Shown: positions 53,705-62,785, counted from the first letter of the stretch. The stretch: 64,000 nt of DNA from Chryseobacterium nepalense (GCF_023195755.1 NZ_CP096203.1:2356001-2420000); one strand, 5' to 3'. A program made the numbers and translations. Notes: a model not told the origin generated them from the sequence alone.

Positions 53705-55039
53705 ATGGTGCAAACCACAGATATACCAGTAATGGCATTAAAAGAACAGATTACAGAAAACCATCATCAATTTTTGGAAAGCCTTCGTCACAGATTTCTG
53801 GATGAAAAAAGGAAAGAAGCTCTTCAAAGATTCGAAATGCAGGGTTTTCCTACAAGAAAAGACGAAGAATATAAATATACCAATCTAAAGGAGATTACGG
53901 AAAAAGCGTATAATTTTTTCCCGAAAGAAGGCCACAATATTACCAAAGAACAGCTGGATAGTCTTCATCTGGGTGAAGAAAACTTTGACTGGATTACTTT
54001 CGTAAATGGTAAACTCCATAAAGAACTTTCAAAAGTTTCTATTGAAAATGTTGAGTTTCTTTCATTTAATTATGCCCTGAATGATGAGAAACACAGAGAG
54101 ATTTTTGACACCTATTTTAATACAATTGCTTCAAAAGATTCTGCTTTTACCGATCTGAATGAGGCATATTGCAAGTATGGATTTTTTCTGAAAGTTCCTA
54201 AAAATGTTGTGATCGAAAAACCGATTCATATTTTTTATATTTCTCAGAATCAGGAAGAAAACACCTTCTACAACACGAGAAATTTACTTATTGTAGAAGA
54301 AGGTGCCAAAGTGGAAATCATTGAAAGCCATCACAATTTTGACAATACTTACGTATTGACTAACTCTGTGACGGAAATTTTTACATATCCCAATGCAAAA
54401 GCAGACTGGCATAAGCTGCAGAATGATAATGACACTTCTTATCTGATTGACAATACTTTTGCAAGACAGGAAAAAGACAGTTTAACAACCGTAAATACAT
54501 TTTCTTTCGGAGGAAAACTGGTAAGAAACAACCTTGATTTTATTCATAATGGATCCAATATCAATTCATTTATGAACGGAATCACCATTATCGGTAAAGA
54601 TCAGCTGGTGGATCATCACACAGCAGTTCACCATAATTTCCCGAATTGTGAAAGTTACCAGAACTACAAGGGTATTTTTGACGGAAAATCTCATGGGGTC
54701 TTCAACGGAAAAGTATTTGTTGATAAAATTGCTCAGAAAACAAATGCATATCAGCAGAACAATAATGTATTGCTGAGCGAAGGGGCAATTATTGATACAA
54801 AACCCCAGCTGGAGATTTTTGCAGATGATGTAAAATGTTCTCACGGTTGTACCGTAGGACAGCTAAATGAAGATGCTCTGTTCTACTTAAGAGCAAGAGG
54901 TATTTCTAAAAAAGAAGCTCAGGCACTTTTATTATATGCTTTCGCCAACGATGCAATGCAGAATATAGATATTGAGCCGTTAAAAGAAAAAATTTCTAAG
55001 CTTTTGGCCGAGAAACTGGAAGTTGATATAGAATTTTAG
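53705..55039 (+). CDS. sufD: Fe-S cluster assembly protein SufD
   Basis: SufD is the SufB paralogue in the scaffold complex. The 444-residue protein has the N-terminal helical part with GFPTRKDEEYKYTNL, a beta-helix core and the C-terminal DVKCSHGCTVGQLNEDALFY and YLRARGISKKEAQALLLYAF, including the conserved His in CSHGCT. The first ATG (MVQTTDIPVMAL) is used; the second at residue 10 is also possible. The cluster ends here at a terminator without sufS. Confidence 0.96.
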   Translation: MVQTTDIPVMALKEQITENHHQFLESLRHRFLDEKRKEALQRFEMQGFPTRKDEEYKYTNLKEITEKAYNFFPKEGHNITKEQLDSLHLGEENFDWITFVNGKLHKELSKVSIENVEFLSFNYALNDEKHREIFDTYFNTIASKDSAFTDLNEAYCKYGFFLKVPKNVVIEKPIHIFYISQNQEENTFYNTRNLLIVEEGAKVEIIESHHNFDNTYVLTNSVTEIFTYPNAKADWHKLQNDNDTSYLIDNTFARQEKDSLTTVNTFSFGGKLVRNNLDFIHNGSNINSFMNGITIIGKDQLVDHHTAVHHNFPNCESYQNYKGIFDGKSHGVFNGKVFVDKIAQKTNAYQQNNNVLLSEGAIIDTKPQLEIFADDVKCSHGCTVGQLNEDALFYLRARGISKKEAQALLLYAFANDAMQNIDIEPLKEKISKLLAEKLEVDIEF

Positions 55040-55060
55040 TAATATATAATTGATAATAGT

Positions 55061-55094
55061 AAGCACTTCATATTTTCATTGAAGTGCTTTTTTA
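55061..55094 (+). terminator. Terminator of the suf cluster
   Basis: A 10-bp perfect stem (AAGCACTTCA with TGAAGTGCTT), 9-base loop and T6 run. Confidence 0.85.
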
Positions 55095-55132
55095 TTGCTT
55101 ATATTTAATTGGCTAAGTCCCGATTGACGATT

Positions 55133-55154
55133 AAAAAAGCGGACTAAAGCCGCT
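55133..55154 (-). terminator. Terminator of the DUF3078 gene
   Basis: On the minus strand a short AGCGG/CCGCT hairpin is followed by six T residues, 24 bases past the stop. Confidence 0.7.
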
Positions 55155-55177
55155 CCCTATGTTTGAATTTACATTAT

Positions 55178-56104
55178 TTATTTTTTAATCCACCACCGGC
55201 TGTCTTTTCTGTCTGAACGTTTTACTCCATTATCCAGCGTATAGGCAAAACCTACCCCCAGCGTTTGTTTAAGCTGTGTTTTTTTGATCTGATTATGATC
55301 ATACATCAAATCTACCGTAATATTTGAGGAAATGAATTTATTAACCTTTAAATTCAGGATCATTCCATACGCAAGAACGAGTCTTTCAGGGTGATCCAGA
55401 TAATTGGAGAAAACAGAAGCGTTATTGGTAATATTCACATTTTCCATCAATTTAAATTTATAATACGCTGTTCCGAGAAACCCGTACTGTAGTAAAGAAT
55501 TATCACCATCAGCTTTCAGTCCGTATGTTCCGGCAGTCTGAAGATCTTTATCAAAGACAAATGTCCATCTGGCGTTAGAAGGCCGCAACGTTACATTAAC
55601 ATTGTCATTGGGCCGGTACGTAATCCCCATCCCGACATTCAGATAACCGGGAGCCATAAAATTGGAAATTTTCTTAGCTTCAGGATTGTTTCCGTCTTCA
55701 TATCCTACCGTAAACTGAGAGATGACACCTGTTCCCACCGAAAGATACCAGCTTTTTGAAACTTTTCTACCGTAATTAGTAGAAACATTAATCACATCCT
55801 GGGTTTTTCTTATCCCAATTCCCTGAGTATCATTTTGCCCATAATTTAAGAGAATAATATTTTCCCACAAATCGTTATCTTTTTCATAGGTAATATTATA
55901 ATCTGCTCCCAGAAGCCAGCCTACGTTATTGGCACCGCCTCCAACCCAATTGGAGAATGCTGCCTGATTGATCATTAAAGATTGCTTGCCAAGGACTGAC
56001 CAGTGTTTGATAGTATCTGTCTTAACAGAAGCAGTGTCCAGGATGACCTGCGCATTGATAAAAATGCCTACAGAAAAGGAGAGAATTAATAAAAACTTCT
56101 TCAT
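55178..56104 (-). CDS. DUF3078 outer-membrane protein
   Basis: The 308-residue product has a signal peptide (MKKFLLILSFSVGIFINAQ) and the typical DUF3078 start WSVLGKQSLMINQAAFSNWV followed by GGGANN. The rest is alternating amphipathic strands, consistent with a small beta-barrel. Function of the family is unknown; it is widespread in Bacteroidota. It is monocistronic with a -7 box 32 bases upstream. Confidence 0.88.
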   Translation of the reverse strand: MKKFLLILSFSVGIFINAQVILDTASVKTDTIKHWSVLGKQSLMINQAAFSNWVGGGANNVGWLLGADYNITYEKDNDLWENIILLNYGQNDTQGIGIRKTQDVINVSTNYGRKVSKSWYLSVGTGVISQFTVGYEDGNNPEAKKISNFMAPGYLNVGMGITYRPNDNVNVTLRPSNARWTFVFDKDLQTAGTYGLKADGDNSLLQYGFLGTAYYKFKLMENVNITNNASVFSNYLDHPERLVLAYGMILNLKVNKFISSNITVDLMYDHNQIKKTQLKQTLGVGFAYTLDNGVKRSDRKDSRWWIKK

Positions 56105-56136
56105 GAGTTCAGGATTTCATTGTATAAATTGCTAAA

Positions 56137-56144
56137 CAAAAATA
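56137..56144 (-). promoter_or_regulatory. -7 element (TATTTTTG) for the DUF3078 gene
   Basis: TAnnTTTG match on the minus strand, 32 bases upstream of the ATG at 56104. The rest of the 246-bp space to the rhomboid gene is AT-rich and shows nothing else. Confidence 0.4.
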
Positions 56145-56350
56145 TTAAATATAAATTTTATAAAGTAAAAGCACGCAATTAAATCTCATTTTCAAGATAT
56201 TAAAAACTAAATTTAGTGACAATACGATTGAAATAAAATAAAATAAAAGCAAAAAATTTACTTTTTGGCTTAAATAAAAGATCAGCGTAAAAATTCATCG
56301 CCAAATTTTCCGAAATTTATCATTGGCTTTTCATTTGACATAATCACTGC

Positions 56351-57121
56351 ATGCTAAAAAACAATGTAATTTCCAAAAAAGCTATTATAAACCCGTTGCT
56401 GATGCTTTCAGCCATGTGGCTGGGATATTTTCTTCAGCTTCAAGGCTTTTTTGAAAGTTGTTTCGGCGCCATTATTCCTTTATTGCCGGAAGGCCTGCTG
56501 GGAATCATAACCTCTCCCCTGCTGCACGGAAACTTGGATCATATTGTAGGCAATTCCATACCTATTGCGATCCTGATGTTTCTTCTGTATCAGTTTTATC
56601 CGATAGTGGCCAATAAAGTATTTATAATCGGTTGGCTTGCTACAGGTCTTTTGGTATGGCTGTTGCCGCCTATCGATATTATAACCGGCGATTATCTTTA
56701 TACCTGTACCATCGGAGCCAGCGGCGTAGTGTATGTTCTTGCTTTTTTTCTTTTTTTCAGCGGTATTTTTAAATGGAATATGAAGCTGCTTACCATCTCA
56801 CTGCTTGTTGTGTTGTATTATGGAAGTCTGATATGGGGTATGTTGCCCGAAGAATTGTTCTATAACCTTCAGGAACCAAGCAAAATTGCGTGGCAGGCAC
56901 ACATTGCGGGTGCTGTTGTGGGCGTAATCCTTGCTTTCACGTTTAAAAAAGTAGGTGACAAAAAGAAAAAATATATTTGGGAATTCCCGAATTATTACAG
57001 TGAAAAAGATGATAAATTGTGGCAGGAGTATAAAGAAAATCATCCTGAGGATTTTCTGGAATTGCCCTATAAAGAAAAAGATGACATCTGGAAACATCTT
57101 GATGAGTTGAGAAGAAAATAA
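56351..57121 (+). CDS. Rhomboid-family intramembrane serine protease
   Basis: Rhomboids cleave transmembrane substrates inside the bilayer. The 256-residue protein has six membrane segments and the full set of catalytic elements: HGNLDHIVGN (59-68), TIGASGVVY with nucleophile Ser124, and WQAHIAGAVVG with His184. After the last segment there is a basic and then mixed-charge cytoplasmic tail of about 57 residues (VGDKKKKYIWEFPNYYSEKD onward) that is not part of the rhomboid core. It precedes dprA by 67 bases. Confidence 0.92.
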   Translation: MLKNNVISKKAIINPLLMLSAMWLGYFLQLQGFFESCFGAIIPLLPEGLLGIITSPLLHGNLDHIVGNSIPIAILMFLLYQFYPIVANKVFIIGWLATGLLVWLLPPIDIITGDYLYTCTIGASGVVYVLAFFLFFSGIFKWNMKLLTISLLVVLYYGSLIWGMLPEELFYNLQEPSKIAWQAHIAGAVVGVILAFTFKKVGDKKKKYIWEFPNYYSEKDDKLWQEYKENHPEDFLELPYKEKDDIWKHLDELRRK

Positions 57122-57166
57122 ACCAGCCGAAGAAATTATCACTTCCAAGATTTAAGCTAAATTCAA

Positions 57167-57174
57167 TACATTTG
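57167..57174 (+). promoter_or_regulatory. -7 element (TACATTTG) for dprA
   Basis: TAnnTTTG match 14 bases upstream of the dprA ATG. Confidence 0.45.
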
Positions 57175-57188
57175 CCAAAACAACACAA

Positions 57189-58298
57189 ATGTATTCTGAA
57201 GAACATCTCTATTCTATTGCCCTCCGCGAATGTAATTTAATTGGTGATATTAATTTCCATAAACTTGTGCGCACTTTCGGAAGTGCAAAAAAAGCATGGC
57301 TGAACGCCAAGAAAGAGTACAAAAAACTAGACGGCTTTGGCTACCGTATGGTTGCTGACATCGGAAATCCCGAACACCTGAAGTTTGCAGAGAATGAACT
57401 CGCATTTTGTGAAAGGAACAATATTATTATTAATCTCAGGCATTTTGGTGACCTTCCGGAATTGCTCAATGAGTGCAACGATGCTCCGGCCATTCTTTAT
57501 CAAAAAGGAAACTTTGATGACACAAACCAGCGGATCAGCATGGTCGGAACCCGAAATATGACGTCATACGGACAACAATTTCTTACCGATTTTTTTGAAG
57601 AAACACATTCCTGCAATTATATTTCCGTGAGCGGACTTGCTTTGGGTATTGACAAAGAAGTTCATGAGCAGTCTCTTCAAAAAGAAATTCCTACCGCTGC
57701 AGTTTTAGCACATGGATTTCATATGATTTATCCTTCAAAAAACAGAAAACTGTCCGAAAAAATTTTGGAAGAAGGTGGTGCATTATTCACAGAATTCAAC
57801 TCTTCCCGGAAACCGGACCGCGAAAATTTTATCCAGCGGAATAGGATTGTTGCCGGTTTATCCCCTTCAACAATCGTTGTTGAGACTGCTTTTGGTGGCG
57901 GATCAGTAAGTACTGCGACATTCGCCAACCAATACAACCGCGAAGTCTTTGCCTTACCAGGAAAAATTACAGATAAACAAAGCCAGGGTTGCAATCAGCT
58001 GATTTATCAGAATAAGGCAGCATGCATTTCTACCATTAAAGATCTTATTGATGATTTAGGTCTTAAAAAGCCTAAAGTAAAAATGGATGAATTATTTTCA
58101 CGCAGTGAAATCAGTATTCAATTGACTGAATACCAACAATTAATATTTAATCTTATATCAGAACATCCATCGATCTCTTTAGATGAAATTATTGAGAAAA
58201 CAGATCTTGCATCTCATAAAATTTTACCCGTAATTCTGGATTTGGAGCTTTTGGGGAAAGTAAAATCACTTTCGGGGAGACAATTTATTACAATATGA
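57189..58298 (+). CDS. dprA: DNA processing protein DprA
   Basis: DprA protects incoming single-stranded DNA and loads RecA in natural transformation. The 369-residue protein has an N-terminal SAM-like helical region, the Rossmann-like core (about 85-290: ISMVGTRNMTSYGQQF, VSGLALGIDKEVHEQSL, HGFHMIYPSKNRKLSEKI, QRNRIVAGLSPSTIVVETAF) and a C-terminal winged-helix domain (about 310-369). Length and motifs are those of a functional protein. Other competence genes are not in the window. Confidence 0.95.
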   Translation: MYSEEHLYSIALRECNLIGDINFHKLVRTFGSAKKAWLNAKKEYKKLDGFGYRMVADIGNPEHLKFAENELAFCERNNIIINLRHFGDLPELLNECNDAPAILYQKGNFDDTNQRISMVGTRNMTSYGQQFLTDFFEETHSCNYISVSGLALGIDKEVHEQSLQKEIPTAAVLAHGFHMIYPSKNRKLSEKILEEGGALFTEFNSSRKPDRENFIQRNRIVAGLSPSTIVVETAFGGGSVSTATFANQYNREVFALPGKITDKQSQGCNQLIYQNKAACISTIKDLIDDLGLKKPKVKMDELFSRSEISIQLTEYQQLIFNLISEHPSISLDEIIEKTDLASHKILPVILDLELLGKVKSLSGRQFITI

Positions 58299-58432
58299 GA
58301 TTTAACCATTTCTTAATATTGCATTATTTTAAACATAACATTTAATTTTTAATAAAATTAACGGTTAAATTATCAACTTAATAATATTAACTATTTATAT
58401 TATTAAACTTTCAGCAATCATTCATTAAGGTG

Positions 58433-58462
58433 TTGTGAATCTTGAAAAAAAAATTAAATTTG
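58433..58462 (+). promoter_or_regulatory. Promoter TTG-N19-TAAATTTG for gdhA
   Basis: TTG (58433-58435) and TAAATTTG (58455-58462) are 19 bases apart, the flavobacterial arrangement; the ATG is 26 bases downstream. Confidence 0.65.
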
Positions 58463-58488
58463 TTGGCAATAATATTCAACCCTAATAT

Positions 58489-59847
58489 ATGGAACAATAT
58501 AATATTGACCAGAAAATCCAAGAGTTTATAGCAAAAATTGAGGCCAAAAACCCTAACGAGCCAGAATTTTTACAAGCCGTAAAAGAAGTTGCTGTTACAG
58601 TAATTCCGTTTATTATGACTAAAAAGGAATATACGGGCATGAAACTTCTTGAAAGAATGGCGGAGGCTGAAAGAATTATCATTTTCAGAGTTCCGTGGGT
58701 TGACGATAAAGGTGAAATCCAGGTAAACAGAGGATTCAGAATTCAGATGAACTCTGCTATCGGACCATATAAAGGCGGAATCCGTTTCCATCCTACCGTG
58801 AATCTTTCGGTTCTGAAATTCTTAGCTTTCGAGCAGGTGTTCAAAAACTCACTTACAACACTTCCGATGGGAGGTGGGAAAGGAGGTTCAGACTTTGATC
58901 CTCAAGGAAAATCTGATATGGAAGTAATGCGTTTCTGCCAGGCTTTCATGACAGAACTTTGTAAACATGTCGGACCGGAAACCGACGTTCCTGCGGGAGA
59001 CATCGGGGTAGGTGCAAGAGAAATCGGGTACTTGTTCGGGCAGTATAAAAAAATCAGAAATGAATTTACAGGAGTACTTACCGGTAAAGGTCTTGCCTAC
59101 GGAGGTTCTTTGATCCGTCCTGAAGCTACGGGATATGGTGTGGTGTATTTTGCAGAGCAGATGCTTAAGACAATCGGGCAAACATTTAAAGACAAAATCG
59201 TAACGGTTTCAGGTTTTGGAAATGTAGCATGGGGAGTAATCAAAAAAGTATCTGAACTTGGAGGAAAAGTAGTAACGATCTCCGGACCGGACGGTTATGT
59301 TTATGATAAAGACGGAATCGACGGAGAAAAAATCGATTATTTATTAGAATTAAGATCTTCAGGAAACAACAGAGCTGAAGATTATGCTAAAAAATATCCT
59401 TCTGCACAATTTTTTGCAGGAAAGCGTCCTTGGGAAGTAAAATGTGATGTTGCTATTCCTTCTGCAACCCAAAATGAGCTTGATCTTGAAGATGCTAAAC
59501 TTCTTGTTGAAAACGGATGTGTGTGTGTAACTGAAGCGGCCAACATGCCGTCAACTTTAGATGCAATTAATTATTTCCTTGATAATAAAGTGCTATTCTC
59601 TCCGGGGAAAGCTTCCAATGCCGGTGGTGTAGCAACTTCCGGATTAGAAATGACACAAAACTCTATCCGTCTCAACTGGACTTCTGAAGAAGTTGATGCA
59701 AGACTGAAAGAGATCATGATCGGAATCCACAAAGCCTGCAGAGACTACGGTAAAGAAGAAGACGGCTATGTAAACTATGTGAAAGGTGCAAATATCGCCG
59801 GCTTCGTGAAAGTTGCAGAAGCAATGCTAGCTCAGGGAGTCGTATAA
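58489..59847 (+). CDS. gdhA: Hexameric glutamate dehydrogenase, probably NADP-specific
   Basis: GDH interconverts glutamate and 2-oxoglutarate plus ammonia. The 452-residue protein fits the small hexameric class: KGGIRFHPTVNLSVLKFLAF, PMGGGKGGSDFDPQGKSD with the catalytic lysine region, TDVPAGDIGVGAREIGYLFG and the nucleotide fold VSGFGNVAWG. Cofactor specificity is inferred from the similarity to NADP-type bacterial enzymes. It has its own promoter and two terminators in tandem. Confidence 0.96.
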   Translation: MEQYNIDQKIQEFIAKIEAKNPNEPEFLQAVKEVAVTVIPFIMTKKEYTGMKLLERMAEAERIIIFRVPWVDDKGEIQVNRGFRIQMNSAIGPYKGGIRFHPTVNLSVLKFLAFEQVFKNSLTTLPMGGGKGGSDFDPQGKSDMEVMRFCQAFMTELCKHVGPETDVPAGDIGVGAREIGYLFGQYKKIRNEFTGVLTGKGLAYGGSLIRPEATGYGVVYFAEQMLKTIGQTFKDKIVTVSGFGNVAWGVIKKVSELGGKVVTISGPDGYVYDKDGIDGEKIDYLLELRSSGNNRAEDYAKKYPSAQFFAGKRPWEVKCDVAIPSATQNELDLEDAKLLVENGCVCVTEAANMPSTLDAINYFLDNKVLFSPGKASNAGGVATSGLEMTQNSIRLNWTSEEVDARLKEIMIGIHKACRDYGKEEDGYVNYVKGANIAGFVKVAEAMLAQGVV

Positions 59848-59853
59848 AATACT

Positions 59854-59881
59854 AAGGTTGGGAATTTCCCGACCTTTTTTC
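59854..59881 (+). terminator. First terminator of gdhA
   Basis: A 10-bp stem (AAGGTTGGGA with TCCCGACCTT, one G-T pair), 3-base loop and T6 run, 6 bases past the stop. Confidence 0.85.
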
Positions 59882-59934
59882 ATACAACCTGTTCCCGGGA
59901 ATATAAATGGGATAAAAGTAAAAAGTGAAAGGAG

Positions 59935-59962
59935 AAAGCGTTGATCATTCAACGCTTTTTTA
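59935..59962 (+). terminator. Second terminator downstream of gdhA
   Basis: A 10-bp perfect stem (AAAGCGTTGA with TCAACGCTTT), TCAT loop and T run. It follows no gene of its own and may back up the first terminator. Confidence 0.8.
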
Positions 59963-60007
59963 ATTTATGTTTCGACAGGAAATTAAGTAAAATTATTACC
60001 TTTAAGT

Positions 60008-60373
60008 ATGAAAAACACTTTTGAAAATATCGACGAATACATTCTCTTATTCCCTGAAATAGAGAACAAATTAAAAGAATTACGAAAAATTATTCGTGAT
60101 CAGGATTCTGAAATTGAAGAATATATTGGTTACCAGATGCCCGCATTCAGATATAGAAACAAGCCTTTGGTTTATTTTGCAGGCTATAAAAAACATATTG
60201 GTTTTTATCCCGGAGCGGAAGGAATTAAAAAATTCCAGCCGGAATTTACTATAAAAAAATACAAATTTTCAAAAGGTGCTGTTCAGTTTCCTCTAAGTGA
60301 AAAAATTCCTGAAGATCTTATTTGCAGCATTGTACAATTCAGGATGCAGGAGATCAGAAATAAAAAATCCTGA
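60008..60373 (+). CDS. DUF1801 (YdhG-like) protein
   Basis: The 121-residue product matches the small DUF1801/YdhG domain: IDEYILLFPEIENKLKELRK, EYIGYQMPAFRYRNKPLVYF and HIGFYPGAEGIKKFQPEF. Some members have been described as iron chaperones of the frataxin-like fold, but function here is not shown. No signal peptide. The stop codon lies inside the stem of the following terminator. Confidence 0.85.
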   Translation: MKNTFENIDEYILLFPEIENKLKELRKIIRDQDSEIEEYIGYQMPAFRYRNKPLVYFAGYKKHIGFYPGAEGIKKFQPEFTIKKYKFSKGAVQFPLSEKIPEDLICSIVQFRMQEIRNKKS

Positions 60374-60395
60374 AAAATTTCAGGATTTCTTTATT
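60365..60395. terminator. Bidirectional terminator overlapping the DUF1801 stop codon
   Basis: An 11-bp perfect stem (AAATCCTGAAA with TTTCAGGATTT) with a 2-base loop, an A run before it and a T-rich run after. The coding region ends within the left arm. Confidence 0.85.
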
Positions 60396-60402
60396 GCATT
60401 AT

Positions 60403-60669
60403 CTACTTATTTTTCTTTTTCATTTTTCTGTCGCCAGTAGTCGCGTCTCGGTTTTTCCAGTTGGCCGTGTCGGTTTTAGATTTATCCCAATTGTTGTTGG
60501 AATTATTAGTCCCGGTATTCATTGTACCGGTAGTTCCGTTATTCATGTCCTTGTGTCTGGCAGTATCTGTTTTCATACTATCAGTTGCTGTCTTCTGTGG
60601 AGTGGTTTGTGCAGATACTGCGATCGTTCCAAACATTGCTAAAGCTGTTGCTAAAATTAAATTTTTCAT
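60403..60669 (-). CDS. Small exported low-complexity protein
   Basis: The 88-residue product has a signal peptide (MKNLILATALAMFGTIAVSAQ) and a mature part dominated by Thr, Asn, Asp and Lys (NNGTTGTMNTGTNNSNNNWD), ending in a basic KMKKKNK tail. I recognise no family. It resembles the neighbour at 60853-61200 in signal peptide and basic tail, so the two are probably distant paralogues. A periplasmic or outer-surface location is inferred. Confidence 0.65.
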   Translation of the reverse strand: MKNLILATALAMFGTIAVSAQTTPQKTATDSMKTDTARHKDMNNGTTGTMNTGTNNSNNNWDKSKTDTANWKNRDATTGDRKMKKKNK

Positions 60670-60795
60670 AATATAAATGATTTAAAGTGGTGTATAATGT
60701 TAAGTACAATAATCGTACAATGTGGTAGACGTAAAAAAAGTTTTAACTTGATTTATAATAATTTAAGACAAATTACATTATAAACAGGTTGAATA

Positions 60796-60824
60796 AAAAT
60801 CCTGAAATATAAAATTCCAGGATT
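60796..60824 (-). terminator. Terminator of the second low-complexity protein gene
   Basis: On the minus strand AATCCTGGAA pairs with TTTCAGGATT (one G-T pair) and a T-rich stretch follows, about 30 bases past the stop. Confidence 0.65.
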
Positions 60825-60852
60825 CCATTTCTACTTTACTAAATTTAAATAC

Positions 60853-61200
60853 TTACTTCGACTTTTTCTTTTTAGATTTCTTTTCTTCTTTAGTCGCTTC
60901 ATCATTAGGCTTGGTAGCATCCGTATTCGGATCTGCACTTACACTGGCTGAAACATCAGTCGCAGTGGTTGCTGCTGCTGCATCTGTTGTTGAAGCTGGG
61001 TTGGTATTCTGAGTTTGAGTGCTGGCTGCTGAGTTGGCACCCCAGTCTGATGCAGCCTGTGTTCCCTGTTGAGTTTGAGTTGTCGTTTGGTTATTAGGAT
61101 TTTGGGTTTGAGACGGGTTCTGTTGTGTGGTGTCCGTCTGAGCTGATACTGCGATTACTCCGACTAATGTAAACGCTGCTGTTAAAACTAACTTCTTCAT
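60853..61200 (-). CDS. Small exported Gln/Thr/Ala-rich protein with basic tail
   Basis: The 115-residue product (from MKKLVLTAAFTLVGVIAVSAQ) has a signal peptide very like that of the downstream neighbour, a mature part rich in Gln, Thr, Asn and Ala, and a Lys-rich C-terminus (KEEKKSKKKKSK). A longer frame from 61251 would place 17 residues ahead of the signal peptide and is rejected. No family recognised. It is separated from the other small gene by a terminator. Confidence 0.65.
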   Translation of the reverse strand: MKKLVLTAAFTLVGVIAVSAQTDTTQQNPSQTQNPNNQTTTQTQQGTQAASDWGANSAASTQTQNTNPASTTDAAAATTATDVSASVSADPNTDATKPNDEATKEEKKSKKKKSK

Positions 61201-61325
61201 AATAATTAATATTTTATTTATTAAATGGTTGTTTAACTTAAACGTCATCATTTTACCTAATATTATCCCGGAAGTCTTTATTTAACGTACTTTATAATTA
61301 TTTAAGAATGATTTTGGATTATATG

Positions 61326-61814
61326 CTATTTTGCCAAATTTTTCATAATTCGTTCCACAAACTCGTATGCAGCAGGGCAAATCAGTGTATTTTTCATGGT
61401 AATATTATTGATCTGATAAATTTTTTTACGGTCTGTATGTGGATATTCCCTGCAGGCCTTTGGCCGCACCTCATAGATAGAGCAGGTATTATCACTGTTT
61501 AAAAAGAAGCAGGGAAGATGCTGCAGGACTTTATCGTTATCTTCATCTATGCGGAGATATTTAGCTTCAAAGTCAGCAGGTTTCATGCGAAGATGCTTTG
61601 CTATTCTTTCGATATCTTTTTCCGTATAAAGAGGGCCTGTGGTTTTGCAGCAATTGGCGCACTGAAGACAATCTATACTTTCAAAAACTTCATCATGTGT
61701 TTCCTGGACTACATAATCAAGGTTTTTTGGCGGTTTCTTTTTGATTCCGTCGAGAAACTTTTTATGCTCTTTTTGCTTTTGTAAAGCCTGCTTTTTGTAT
61801 AAGTCTAAATTCAT
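61326..61814 (-). CDS. YkgJ-family cysteine-cluster protein
   Basis: The 162-residue cytoplasmic protein has the CxxCxxCC cluster CLQCANCCK (near residues 54-62) and CSIYEVRPKACREYP near residue 115, with further Cys at about 105 and 147. The family is thought to bind zinc or iron; some are annotated as Fe-S-like oxidoreductases. Its ATG overlaps the stop of the upstream potassium channel (ATGA), so translation is probably coupled. Confidence 0.88.
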   Translation of the reverse strand: MNLDLYKKQALQKQKEHKKFLDGIKKKPPKNLDYVVQETHDEVFESIDCLQCANCCKTTGPLYTEKDIERIAKHLRMKPADFEAKYLRIDEDNDKVLQHLPCFFLNSDNTCSIYEVRPKACREYPHTDRKKIYQINNITMKNTLICPAAYEFVERIMKNLAK

Positions 61815-62785
61815 TTATTCTTTTCTTCCTTAAATTCCGGAAGATCCGTTTGTTGATAATGGCTGATTTTATCCAAATCCAATACCGTTGAGAGATTTTC
61901 CTGATCCGGATAATACATTGGGACAAATTTGGCTCCGTACACAATTTCTTCCGAAACATAAGACGTGCGCTGTACTACCGTATTGGAAAACACTTCATCA
62001 AATGCACGCACATGAACGATGATTTCAATATCTGTTTTTTTAAAATCCTCGTCAGAAAACCCGAAGAACGGAGAATCCTCATCAATCACATGAACGATTG
62101 TCCAGTTCAGCGCCAGCGTATTAATCCTGTTGAGCCTTGTTTTCAGCGTATAAAAATTACTTTTCTTTACACTGTTTTCGATCACTTCAATAGCTGCTGA
62201 AACCGTAACGTCAGCATCCGTTAAAGAATTATTTTTATAGGGAGCAAGCCTGAACATCAGCGCTGTTTTGTCCATAAAAGGAGCAATCAGGGCTATATCT
62301 GAAAACTTCAGATATGCTCTCGGCCTTGAAAATCTTCCATAAAAAAGTCCCGTTGCAATGGCAAAGGTAAGCAATCCGAGGAAAGCTTCAAAGGTTGCAA
62401 CAAGACTCGCCATGAAGCCTACCGGTGCAATTCTTCCGTATCCCACAGTGGTAAATGTCTGGGAGCTAAAGAAAAAAACATCGATAAATTCATTTACCGC
62501 ATCACTTTTATCGATTCCGGTAAGATGTTCTACCCCGATAAGATAATAAATTAAAGCAAAAAATAAATTCACCAGAATATACGCAACAACAAGGTAAGAA
62601 AGAAAATTAAAGGTTGACAGCTCCAGCATGGTGTGGTACCAGCTGAACCGGTTGAAAATATTCACGCCTTTCCTTCTGACGTTCGGAAGACCGTCTTTAT
62701 TGATAAATCTTCCCGATGCATTATCTCCGAAACCACTGTTATCCGTGTTTTTCTGACGAATTTTTTGCCTGAATTCTCTTGCCAT
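61811..62785 (-). CDS. Kir-type (KirBac-like) potassium channel
   Basis: The 324-residue protein has an N-terminal slide-helix region, membrane segment M1 (about 58-82), a pore helix and the selectivity filter TTVGYG (112-117) and segment M2 (about 122-150), followed by a cytoplasmic immunoglobulin-like inward-rectifier domain (about 155-310: ALMFRLAPYKNNSLTDADVT, FYTLKTRLNRINTLALNWTI). This architecture is that of the bacterial inward rectifiers. It is cotranscribed with the YkgJ-family gene. Confidence 0.93.
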   Translation of the reverse strand: MAREFRQKIRQKNTDNSGFGDNASGRFINKDGLPNVRRKGVNIFNRFSWYHTMLELSTFNFLSYLVVAYILVNLFFALIYYLIGVEHLTGIDKSDAVNEFIDVFFFSSQTFTTVGYGRIAPVGFMASLVATFEAFLGLLTFAIATGLFYGRFSRPRAYLKFSDIALIAPFMDKTALMFRLAPYKNNSLTDADVTVSAAIEVIENSVKKSNFYTLKTRLNRINTLALNWTIVHVIDEDSPFFGFSDEDFKKTDIEIIVHVRAFDEVFSNTVVQRTSYVSEEIVYGAKFVPMYYPDQENLSTVLDLDKISHYQQTDLPEFKEEKNK

